A stretch of 7,378 bases of DNA from assembly GCA_946610655.1 (NCBI GenBank), contig CAMOCH010000043.1, positions 1-7,378 on the forward strand, read 5' to 3'. A model generated the notes under the pieces. That model did not search any database. It saw only the letters and a list, made by a program, of their open reading frames with translations, and was not told where the DNA came from. A program made the position numbers and the translations under genes. Below, in pieces: positions 1-6,177 of this stretch (position 1 is its first letter; each line of letters begins with the position of its first letter). The stretch is from an uncultured Clostridia bacterium. Lineage in GTDB: Bacteria; Bacillota; Clostridia; Christensenellales; UBA1242.

Positions 1-40
1 GTTCTTTTTTTCCTTGTGCTGTAATAACTAAATCTGCCAT
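1..40 (-). CDS. greA: Probable transcription elongation factor GreA, N-terminal fragment (cut by window edge)
   Basis: Only the first 13 codons are inside the window, reading MADLVITAQGKKE from the ATG at 40-38. This matches the opening of GreA proteins, which typically begin M-A-x(3-5)-[LIV]-T-x-x-G-x-x-[KE]-L before the coiled-coil that enters the RNA polymerase secondary channel and stimulates cleavage of backtracked transcripts. The start is well supported: AGGAG lies nine bases upstream (50-54) and a perfect sigma-A promoter sits at 69-97. The gene is divergent from the small gene at 187. The identification rests on 13 residues, so another protein with a similar start cannot be excluded; the rest of the gene lies to the left. 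Confidence 0.55.
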   Translation of the reverse strand, partial: MADLVITAQGKKE

Positions 41-68
41 AATTATAGTCTCCTTTTTTATGTTGCAA

Positions 69-97
69 ATTATATACATGAACTTACAATTTGTCAA
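69..97 (-). promoter_or_regulatory. Perfect consensus sigma-A promoter of the greA-like gene
   Basis: On the minus strand TTGACA (92-97) and TATAAT (69-74) are separated by exactly 17 bases. Both hexamers match the sigma-70/sigma-A consensus at all positions. Transcription would start near position 62, giving a 5' leader of only about 20 bases containing the AGGAG at 50-54. This predicts strong constitutive expression of the gene that starts at 40. Confidence 0.85.
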
Positions 98-131
98 TTA
101 TTTTTTATAAAATAATAAAAAAAATTATTAT

Positions 132-160
132 TTGCTTGCAAATAAAATTCTGTGTATGAT
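132..160 (+). promoter_or_regulatory. Sigma-A promoter of the 87-residue gene
   Basis: TTGCTT (132-137) and TATGAT (155-160) are separated by 17 bases, with four of six and five of six consensus matches. The predicted start of transcription is near 167, which leaves a leader of about 20 bases with the ribosome site GAGG at 175-178. It points away from the greA-like promoter at 69-97. Confidence 0.65.
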
Positions 161-186
161 AAATTTTATGTATTGAGGACAAAATT

Positions 187-450
187 ATGATAAAAATTTG
201 GGCAAAAGTTATGATTAAAGATAAAATAATTAAGCAAGTGATGTATGAAAGCATTGACAATTTTTCTGATGACACTTTCTACTTACATGTTAGCGAAATT
301 TGTCACAGATTAGATTTACCCACACCAATAGTTCTTGCAATGCACACCAAACATTTTGTGCACTACAATAACTGCACATTTAAAAAACGCGATTTTGTTG
401 AAACCATCGATTTTGAAAAACTGAATTTGGAAAATATTAGATTATCATAA
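187..450 (+). CDS. Small conserved-looking protein of unknown function, 87 residues
   Basis: Starts at ATG 187, eight bases after GAGG (175-178) and downstream of a good promoter; a later in-frame ATG at codon 9 has no ribosome site. The protein has no signal peptide or membrane segment and should be cytoplasmic. It opens with an amphipathic beta-like stretch (MIKIWAKVMIKDKIIKQV). The central part, about residues 35-55, reads VSEICHRLDLPTPIVLAMH, and is followed by an F/H-rich stretch and KRDFVETIDFEKLNLE. From memory, short Clostridia proteins share this pattern (helix with LD-P-P, then H-x-x-x-F, then D-F-x-E-x-[IV]-D-F-x-x-L), but I cannot name a family or function. The histidines and cysteines (C39, H40, H53, H56, H59, C63) could bind metal, but their spacing matches no zinc motif I know. 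It is monocistronic, bounded by its own promoter and a terminator at 451-476. Confidence 0.8.
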   Translation: MIKIWAKVMIKDKIIKQVMYESIDNFSDDTFYLHVSEICHRLDLPTPIVLAMHTKHFVHYNNCTFKKRDFVETIDFEKLNLENIRLS

Positions 451-476
451 AAAAGCAAGCCGGTTGGCTTGCTTTT
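451..476. terminator. Bidirectional Rho-independent terminator between convergent genes
   Basis: An 11-bp perfect inverted repeat, AAAAGCAAGCC (451-461) and GGCTTGCTTTT (466-476), closes on the four-base loop GGTT. The G+C-rich core is flanked by A on one side and T on the other, so it can end transcription of the 87-residue gene (plus) and of the Rho-like gene (minus). It directly follows the TAA of the first (448-450) and overlaps the TAA of the second (475-477). Confidence 0.9.
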
Positions 477-1425
477 ATATTAGTTTTAAAAATTGCCTAA
501 TATCTTTATTATCCTTTTTAAACACAAAAACCAATTTTGATTTGTTTTTAGTAATCGCACTAGTTAAAGATTTTATCTCTGCCATATATTGGTTCTTTAA
601 ATTGATTTCTAACTGGTTTAAATTATCTAAAATTTCATCAGCCCTATCAAAAACTATATAATCAAAATCTTGTGAATTTTGTAGGCTAGTTGCAAAATTT
701 AAAGAACTTATAAAGTTTATTGAATTATCTTTATTTTGTTGAAAATTATTAATAATTAAAACATTTTTGCCATTAAATGGAATATTTTGATTGGAAAATA
801 CTAAGATTTTATTTTCTTGTGATAATTTCTCTAAAATATACAAAATTTCACTTTTGTTTTTAGCAAAAATCGCACTTTTTGCAGTTTTTTGTATATTTTC
901 TATGTCAATATCATCAATTTCTGTTAATATTTCTGCATTATTAACTTTTAAAATAGCAATTTCATTGTCGTTTTTAATATATTCAACAAAATCTCCGTCA
1001 TTTAACTTGTATTTATTTACAAAATCATCGTCAATTTTAATATCTGTTACACTCTTAAGAAATTTAAGTCGTCTCAAATAATATCCTGTCTCTTCTTTGC
1101 AAATTGTGCCTGAAAGCAAGTTGTCAACCATGTCCACATTATATTTAACAGTTGGGCTTGCAACTTTATATGAAAACTTAAAATTATTGATGCTATTATT
1201 ATACTCAATTTCTTGATTTATTATATTCTTTGCAGGTCTTCCTCTGTTGCTATTAACATATTCTGGAATAACTCTGCCCTCAATAATGTCCATCATCTCT
1301 TCAATAAGTTTTTCCTTAGATTTAGACGTTGGGCTAACAACACCAATATTTCTTGCCATGTTTCTTAGTTCTTTGATATTTTTCATGCGCAAAAAAACCC
1401 TCTGGTTATATTCGTTATTATTCAT
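475..1425 (-). CDS. Rho-like protein: RhoN domain, AT-hook-like motif, Rho-type RNA-binding domain, degenerate ATPase region
   Basis: This 316-residue protein resembles transcription terminator Rho at the front. Residues about 14-50 (MKNIKELRNMARNIG onward) fit the Rho N-terminal helix-extended-loop-helix (SAP-like) domain. Residues 61-64 are RGRP, an AT-hook core inside a flexible linker. Residues about 105-167 align with Rho's cold-shock RNA-binding domain: G-T-I-x(6)-Y-Y-L-R parallels GVLEIL-x-x-GFGFLR, and YKLNDGD then AILKVNNAEIL parallel FNLRTGD and ALLKVNEVNF. Residues about 190-316 follow a Rho ATPase-like order: NKILVFSNQN, then FDYIVFDRADEILDNLNQL where Rho has the Walker B strand DVIILLDSITRLARAYN, then SKLVFVFKK. 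No Walker A GxxxxGKT is present, and Rho proteins are normally 400 residues or longer. True Rho function is therefore unlikely; a regulator or RNA/DNA-binding relative is possible. I chose ATG 1425. A GTG at 1428 and an ATG at 1386 (after AGAGGG) are alternatives, and the ribosome site (AGAGAG) is weak. Confidence 0.75.
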   Translation of the reverse strand: MNNNEYNQRVFLRMKNIKELRNMARNIGVVSPTSKSKEKLIEEMMDIIEGRVIPEYVNSNRGRPAKNIINQEIEYNNSINNFKFSYKVASPTVKYNVDMVDNLLSGTICKEETGYYLRRLKFLKSVTDIKIDDDFVNKYKLNDGDFVEYIKNDNEIAILKVNNAEILTEIDDIDIENIQKTAKSAIFAKNKSEILYILEKLSQENKILVFSNQNIPFNGKNVLIINNFQQNKDNSINFISSLNFATSLQNSQDFDYIVFDRADEILDNLNQLEINLKNQYMAEIKSLTSAITKNKSKLVFVFKKDNKDIRQFLKLI

Positions 1426-1461
1426 CACTTAATCTCTCTTTATCTTTTGTTTACAGCCTTT

Positions 1462-1490
1462 ATTTTATCAAATAAAATAAAAAATGTAAA
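1462..1490 (-). promoter_or_regulatory. Sigma-A promoter of the Rho-like gene
   Basis: On the minus strand TTTACA (1485-1490) and TAAAAT (1462-1467) are 17 bases apart, each matching five of six consensus positions. Transcription would begin near 1455, leaving a leader of roughly 30 bases. This makes the Rho-like gene an independent transcription unit. Confidence 0.65.
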
Positions 1491-1526
1491 CAATTTTATT
1501 AATTGCTTTTTAAAAATGCAATAATT

Positions 1527-1604
1527 TTATTTAATTACGCACAACGACACAACAACGAGCACTAATCCTGCAATAAACATAAATACTGGCAAAAGTTTTT
1601 TCAT
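1527..1604 (-). CDS. Possible 25-residue single-pass membrane microprotein
   Basis: An ATG at 1604-1602 opens a 25-codon frame ending in TAA (1529-1527). It encodes M-K-K, an unbroken hydrophobic run of about 20 residues (LLPVFMFIAGLVLVVVSLCV) and I-K, the layout of a minimal inner-membrane peptide with a positive N-terminus. The stretch is visibly richer in G+C than the almost pure A+T around it, as expected if it is coding. Against it, there is no recognisable Shine-Dalgarno sequence or promoter upstream, and a terminator-like hairpin (1642-1679) separates it from the SPOCS-LysM gene. It could be expressed by read-through from that gene. It might also be a chance frame or the remnant of a longer gene. 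No function can be assigned. Confidence 0.4.
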   Translation of the reverse strand: MKKLLPVFMFIAGLVLVVVSLCVIK

Positions 1605-1641
1605 ATCGCAATTATTAGCAAAAATAATGTGCAAAATGCAT

Positions 1642-1679
1642 AAAAAAATGCAAAATTTTAAACACTTTTGCATTTTTTT
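1642..1679 (-). terminator. A+T-rich terminator hairpin after the SPOCS-LysM gene
   Basis: A perfect 14-bp inverted repeat, AAAAAAATGCAAAA (1642-1655) against TTTTGCATTTTTTT (1666-1679), has a 10-base loop. Read on the minus strand it lies 44 bases after the stop codon at 1723 and ends in seven T, as an intrinsic terminator should. The stem has only two G:C pairs, so it is weaker than the other two terminators in the window and may allow read-through. Confidence 0.6.
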
Positions 1680-1722
1680 GCGTAATTTAATTTATTTTTA
1701 TGACTATTTTTTATAAATACAA

Positions 1723-3171
1723 TTAAAACTCTGCATTTATTGGATTATAAACGAATATTTTCTCTCCACCATTGAATTTTCCGTCAATTAATTCAGCAGT
1801 ATCAACAGAATCTGGCAAAACATTTAGAGCTTTAGCAACATCAAAAATAGTTTGGTTTGGCTTCGCAATATAAACAGTAATTGCGCTTTGCTCTTCTTCT
1901 TTTCTTTCAGTTTCTTTCATTGAATCAACAAATTCAATATATGTTTCTTTTTGTTCAACAAAAGAAACAATACTTTCAATTTCAACTTCATTATTTTTAT
2001 TAATGGTCAATTTGTTAATATCAACCAACACATCATCAACACTTTTTGCATTTGTTGGGGTTTTTAAAACCAATGGAATATTTACGTCACAAGTGTTTAA
2101 TTCTTCATTTTCTGCAAATTTATATAATTCTTTTGTAAAAACAATACAATCAACAGTTAAAATACCATTTTGAATCTCTGTTTTTGCTATTTTAGCCTTG
2201 TAATTAAATAACCCTAAAATTACTGCATCATTAATGCCATCAATCTTTGCTAGAGCATTTGCGTTCATATGTTTTTGTTCAACAAAATCTATATAATTTT
2301 TACATTCATAGTTAATTTGCAAATTGTTTTCAATTGAATAAGCATCTTTTGTAATGTTTAGTATTTCTTGTTTATAGCAAGAAACATAAGCATTTAAACT
2401 AACAACAATATTGACATTTTGAGAATCTTGCACATAGTTCACTCCTGCCACATTAACACTTGCTGTTGTTTTCATATTTGGAAGCGCATTCAAACAAGAA
2501 ATTTCTTGATTATACTCAACAATTTTAGACACTTCATAAAAAATATTGTCACTAATATACCCAATTTTCACTTCGCAGTTGGCACTAATGGTTATTTGAT
2601 CAACAAAAGATTCTGTTTTATCAATATTTGAACTCGCATTAACATACAAAATTTGCGCATCTTGCTTATCAAGTTCAATAGTCAAACTTTGCGTGAACTT
2701 ACTCTCGCCTGCGTTTACTGCAGTGTTAACAGCAATATCTTCTGTTTTAAGCACCACTGCTTCATCTTGGCTTTCAATTTCTGTAATCTCTTGGTTTTCA
2801 AAACCAATTGCCTCAGCATTAACCAAAACCGAAATATCAATTGAGTTTTGATTTTGTTCAAATTTAATATCTTTTGCTTGCGTAAAAATACTAATATCTT
2901 GACTTAGAACCTGCATATTTGTTGTGTATGGAAAATCTGACACAACATTTTTTATTCCACCATCTAATAAACATGCCACACTAACTTGAATTCTGCCACT
3001 TATATTGCAATTTGTGTCTAATGTTTCAAAATTTTGCACGCTAGAAATAGCATTAACATAAAGTATCTTTTTGATATTTCCATCAATATCAATTTTTCCA
3101 TTAACAGCAAATTCATCTGTGCCAAACACTTTTTTAATCTTTAAATTTGCCTGTTTTGTTTCAATATCCAT
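1723..3171 (-). CDS. SPOCS (DUF3794) and LysM domain protein, SipL-like
   Basis: A 482-residue protein with no signal peptide or membrane helix. It contains repeated SPOCS/DUF3794 units. The first covers about residues 20-130 (KKILYVNAISSV, then ISGRIQVSVACLLDGG). The second covers about 160-275 (QILYVNASSNI, then ISANCEVKIGYISDN), and a more divergent third spans about 277-410. A C-terminal LysM domain follows at about 431-476 (ITVYIAKPNQTIFDVAKALN to GEKIFVYNP); its usual aromatic in the DTLW position is replaced by IF. This matches the SPOCS-LysM proteins of Clostridia, about 500-530 residues long, whose characterised member SipL anchors the spore coat protein SpoIVA to the forespore. I infer a similar scaffold role but cannot show sporulation from this window. 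ATG 3171 is preferred over TTG 3174 because AGGAGG (3180-3185) is then eight bases away. It is divergent from veg, with a terminator at 1642-1679. Confidence 0.85.
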   Translation of the reverse strand: MDIETKQANLKIKKVFGTDEFAVNGKIDIDGNIKKILYVNAISSVQNFETLDTNCNISGRIQVSVACLLDGGIKNVVSDFPYTTNMQVLSQDISIFTQAKDIKFEQNQNSIDISVLVNAEAIGFENQEITEIESQDEAVVLKTEDIAVNTAVNAGESKFTQSLTIELDKQDAQILYVNASSNIDKTESFVDQITISANCEVKIGYISDNIFYEVSKIVEYNQEISCLNALPNMKTTASVNVAGVNYVQDSQNVNIVVSLNAYVSCYKQEILNITKDAYSIENNLQINYECKNYIDFVEQKHMNANALAKIDGINDAVILGLFNYKAKIAKTEIQNGILTVDCIVFTKELYKFAENEELNTCDVNIPLVLKTPTNAKSVDDVLVDINKLTINKNNEVEIESIVSFVEQKETYIEFVDSMKETERKEEEQSAITVYIAKPNQTIFDVAKALNVLPDSVDTAELIDGKFNGGEKIFVYNPINAEF

Positions 3172-3198
3172 CAAATAATCCTCCTACCTTGCTAATAT

Positions 3199-3228
3199 TC
3201 TATATTGCCCACTTAAAAAATATGACAA
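3199..3228 (-). promoter_or_regulatory. Likely sigma-A-type promoter of the SPOCS-LysM gene
   Basis: On the minus strand TTGTCA (3223-3228, five of six) and TATAGA (3199-3204, four of six) are 18 bases apart, about 28 bases before the start codon and just before AGGAGG at 3180-3185. The match is reasonable but not decisive; a sporulation sigma factor could also use this region. Confidence 0.45.
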
Positions 3229-3290
3229 ATAAAAATATTTTTGAATAAAAACAATTTTTTTAGGGTAAAAATTATGTAGGAGAATTTTTT

Positions 3291-3539
3291 ATGAGAAAAG
3301 CAACTGGAGATATTAAACAAATTATTGAGCAAATTAACAGTTTAAAAGGTGAAAGTGTTAAAATGCAAGTTAACAAAGGCAGAAAAAAGATTGAAAAATT
3401 TGAAGGAATTATTGAAAATGTGTATCCAAGCATTTTCACTGTGCTTGTTTTTGACCCCGATGGCGAAAAGCACTATTCATACTCTCATAGCGAAGTTCTG
3501 TGCGGCGATGTGAAGATAAGCAAAATAAACCATGCATAA
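3291..3539 (+). CDS. veg: Veg family protein (DUF1021)
   Basis: An 82-residue cytoplasmic protein closely patterned on Bacillus subtilis Veg (86 residues). It starts with a short helix containing DIKQIIEQINSLKGESV. Next comes the hallmark NKGRKKIEKFEGIIE with VYPSIFTV, matching Veg's [23 protein letters not shown], and then HYSYSHSEVLCGDV, matching VSYSYADILTETV. The family is a small beta-barrel-like fold. In B. subtilis Veg has been linked to biofilm matrix gene expression and spore germination, but its biochemical role is not settled. ATG 3291 follows AGGAG (3278-3282) by eight bases. The promoter in the 119-bp divergent gap is unclear: TTGAAT at 3241-3246 could serve as a -35, but no good -10 lies at the right distance. 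It faces away from the SPOCS-LysM gene, an association I recall from other Clostridia, and ends at the terminator 3538-3566. Confidence 0.9.
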   Translation: MRKATGDIKQIIEQINSLKGESVKMQVNKGRKKIEKFEGIIENVYPSIFTVLVFDPDGEKHYSYSHSEVLCGDVKISKINHA

Positions 3540-3566
3540 AAAAACTGCCAACCGGCAGTTTTTTTT
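3538..3566. terminator. Bidirectional Rho-independent terminator between veg and valS
   Basis: Seven A and CTGCC (3538-3549) pair with GGCAG and eight T (3554-3566) around the loop AACC (3550-3553). Because both flanks are A or T tracts it can terminate veg on the plus strand and valS on the minus strand. It overlaps the veg stop codon (3537-3539) and ends four bases before the valS stop codon (3572-3570). Confidence 0.9.
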
Positions 3567-3569
3567 ATT

Positions 3570-6161
3570 TTATAGTTCTTTAAGTTTTTGTTCAAGTTCA
3601 GCTTTTTTTGCTGTGTTATTTTCAAGTTTTTGTTTTTCTGCTTCAACAAGTTTTGCTGGAGCTTTTGCCATGAAGTTTGAGTTAGAAAGCATTCCACTTG
3701 AACGCTTAATTTCAAAGTCTAATTTTTCAATTTCAGCTTTAATTTGTTTTTCAAGTTCTGCTTTATCTGCCTTTTCTTGTTTAAGAGTAAACTTGCCAAG
3801 TTCCGTCATAGTGACTATGCCATCAAATTCATCAAAAACAATGTTTACAACTGCAAGTTTTGAAATGATATCTGCAAACTCTTTTGCATCAGCTGGAGCA
3901 CTAACATCTGGCTTAACATTAATGGCTATATTATTTTCAACTTTAAGTGCACGAAGTTTTTTGATTGCATCAATAACTTTTTCAGTTGCGTTATATCCAT
4001 CTGCAAGTGATTTTGTGCTGAGTGCTTTTGCATATGGTTCAAGCATCAAAAGTTTGCCATCGGCGTTGATTTGCTTGCTGTTTTGATAAATATATTCTGT
4101 AACATATGGAATATATGGATGCAACAATTTAAGTATTGCATCTAGTGCATAATTAAGTACACTTACTGTGTTTGTTTTTGCTTCGCCACCAGCAAAAATT
4201 GATGGTTTGCTAAACTCAACATAATAATCGCAGAAGTCGTCCAAAACAAAGTTGTATATGTTTGTGAGAGCAACGCCAACATCAAAGTTATCAAAGTTGG
4301 TTTCAACATTTTTAATAAGTTTAGAAAGTTTATAAACAATCCACTTATCTTTTGCATCAAGTTTAACTTTTTCTATTGGAAGAATATTCTCGTTTTGGCT
4401 ATGCATGCTAATAAACTTGCTAGCATTCCAAAGTTTATTAATAAACGCACGGCTTGTGTCAACTTTTGTGTCGCTATATCTTGTGTCCATGCCCATGCTC
4501 ATGTCTTTTATAAGAGCCAATCTAAGACTATCTGCCCCATATTTACTAGACACATCAAGTGGGTCAACACCATTACCCAAACTCTTACTCATTTTTCTGC
4601 CCTTTTCATCACGAACAAGACCATGAATTAAGCAATGTTTAAATGGTGTTGCACCAGCACATTCAAAACCCATATAAACCATTTTTGTGGCCCATTGAGT
4701 AAGAATGTCAAAACCTGTAACCAAAACATCTGTTGGATAGAAAACTTTAAGTTCTTTGGTATTATCTGGCCAACCAAGAGTTGAAAATGGCCAAAGTGCA
4801 CTACTAAACCATGTATCCAAAACATCTGGATCTTGTGTAAAATGAGATTTTCCACATTTTGGACAAACTTTTGGCATTTCTCTTGCAGCAACAACTTCAC
4901 CACAATCATCACAATAATAAATAGGAATTCTGTGACCTGTCCAAATTTGACGAGATATGCACCAGTCTTGAATGTTTTCAAGCCAATGGAAATAGTTCTT
5001 TTCAAAACGTTTTGGGTGAATTTGAAGTTCACCTTTTTTAACAACTTCAATAGCTGGTTTAACAAGTTCTTTCATTGCAACAAACCATTGCTCTGTTATC
5101 ATTGGTTCAATTGCTGTGTGACAACGTTCACAATGTCCAACATTGTGGCTGTGATTTTCAATTTTTTCAAGAAGTCCAAGTTTTTCAAGTTCAGCAACTG
5201 CTTGTTTTCTTCCCTCTTCAATACTTAGTCCTGCAAATTTGCCAGCAACTTCGGTAAGAGTTCCGTCTTTGCTTATAACAGAAAGCATTTCTAGGTTGTG
5301 ACGTTTCCCAACTTCATAGTCGTTAGGGTCGTGAGCTGGAGTTATTTTAACCATACCAGTTCCAAAAGTTTCATCAACATAATCATCTGCAATAATTGGA
5401 ATTTGACGATTTGTAAGTGGCAAATTAAGCATTTTGCCAACTATCTTTTTATATCTTTTATCTTTTGGATTAACAGCAACAGCAGTATCCCCAAAAAGTG
5501 TTTCAGGACGTGTTGTTGCAACTGTTATATAGCCGCTGCCATCTGCATATGGATAACGAATATGCCACATGTGTCCTGGTTCATCACTATACACAACTTC
5601 GTCATCAGATATAACTGATTTACAATGTACGCACCAGTTTGTTTGGCGTTTACCACGATATATGTAGCCTTTGTTATAAAGGTTTATAAATGCTGTTAAA
5701 ACTGCTTTTGTGCTGGTTTCATCCATTGTAAATTTATATCTTGCCCAGTCTGCAGAAAAGCCAAGCTTATGAAATTGGTTAAGTATTCTATCTCCATAGT
5801 AGTTATACCAGTCCCAAGCAAGTTTATCAAACTCGGTTCTGCCAATTTCTTCTTTTGTCTTTCCTTCTTTTCTAAGTTTTTCAACAAGTTTAACTTCGGT
5901 TGCAATAGCAGCATGGTCTGTTCCTGGTTGCCACAAGCAGTTGAATCCATGCATACGTTTGTAACGAATAAGAACATCTTGATATGTCATGTCCATAGCA
6001 TGGCCAATATGAGCTTGGCTTGTTACATTTGGTGGTGGCATGATAATTGAAAATGCTGGTTTTTTGCTGTTTTCATCAGCATGAAATGCATTATTATCTT
6101 CCCACAATTTATAAATACTATCTTCCCACTCTGTTGGGTTGTAACTCTTTTTATCTAACAT
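3570..6161 (-). CDS. valS: Valyl-tRNA synthetase
   Basis: This class I synthetase charges tRNA-Val with valine in the cytoplasm. The 863 residues are complete, close to the usual 880-950. PPPNVT leads into the literal HIGH signature (51-54), and KMSKS is at 523-527. The CP1 editing domain shows ATTRPETLFGDTAVAVNP (215-231) and the GTGMVKITPAHDPNDYEVGKRHN stretch (267-289), needed to clear Thr-tRNA-Val. Cysteine pairs at 177/180, 344/347, 417/420 and 433/436 give zinc-knuckle-like elements as in clostridial ValS. WCISRQIW (400-407) and DVLDTWFSSALWPFSTLGW (446-464) are typical, NKLWNASKF (575-583) opens the anticodon-binding domain, and residues from about 795 form the C-terminal coiled coil. 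Unusual positions are SQA instead of Gx(L) before HIGH, and LTQWATKM where most ValS have FFWVARM. The start has a GAGGA site seven bases upstream. It is second in an operon, 16 bases after a small membrane-protein gene, with no T-box leader visible. Confidence 0.97.
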   Translation of the reverse strand: MLDKKSYNPTEWEDSIYKLWEDNNAFHADENSKKPAFSIIMPPPNVTSQAHIGHAMDMTYQDVLIRYKRMHGFNCLWQPGTDHAAIATEVKLVEKLRKEGKTKEEIGRTEFDKLAWDWYNYYGDRILNQFHKLGFSADWARYKFTMDETSTKAVLTAFINLYNKGYIYRGKRQTNWCVHCKSVISDDEVVYSDEPGHMWHIRYPYADGSGYITVATTRPETLFGDTAVAVNPKDKRYKKIVGKMLNLPLTNRQIPIIADDYVDETFGTGMVKITPAHDPNDYEVGKRHNLEMLSVISKDGTLTEVAGKFAGLSIEEGRKQAVAELEKLGLLEKIENHSHNVGHCERCHTAIEPMITEQWFVAMKELVKPAIEVVKKGELQIHPKRFEKNYFHWLENIQDWCISRQIWTGHRIPIYYCDDCGEVVAAREMPKVCPKCGKSHFTQDPDVLDTWFSSALWPFSTLGWPDNTKELKVFYPTDVLVTGFDILTQWATKMVYMGFECAGATPFKHCLIHGLVRDEKGRKMSKSLGNGVDPLDVSSKYGADSLRLALIKDMSMGMDTRYSDTKVDTSRAFINKLWNASKFISMHSQNENILPIEKVKLDAKDKWIVYKLSKLIKNVETNFDNFDVGVALTNIYNFVLDDFCDYYVEFSKPSIFAGGEAKTNTVSVLNYALDAILKLLHPYIPYVTEYIYQNSKQINADGKLLMLEPYAKALSTKSLADGYNATEKVIDAIKKLRALKVENNIAINVKPDVSAPADAKEFADIISKLAVVNIVFDEFDGIVTMTELGKFTLKQEKADKAELEKQIKAEIEKLDFEIKRSSGMLSNSNFMAKAPAKLVEAEKQKLENNTAKKAELEQKLKEL

Positions 6162-6177
6162 ATTTTCTTCCTCTAGT

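Noticed and set aside
1618..1681. Repeated GCAAAA / TTTTGC words resembling iterons of an origin
   Set aside because: Spacing is irregular, the words are short and A+T-rich, most of them belong to the hairpin terminator at 1642-1679, and there is no replication gene nearby.
3196..3230. Sigma-E-like sporulation promoter for the SPOCS-LysM gene (TCATATT followed by AATATAGAAT)
   Set aside because: The -35-like part is suggestive but the -10 lacks the CATACANT core and the spacing is ambiguous; a sigma-A reading fits at least as well.
3532..4086. A 184-codon open frame on the plus strand
   Set aside because: It lies wholly opposite the valS coding sequence, begins inside the veg terminator region without its own gene context, and its Ser/Phe/Ala-rich product is what the antisense of a Lys/Glu/Ala-rich C-terminal coiled coil gives.
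4628..5228. Open frames of 130-145 codons on both strands within valS
   Set aside because: They overlap the clearly conserved ValS catalytic and zinc-binding region in other frames and encode no recognisable domains.
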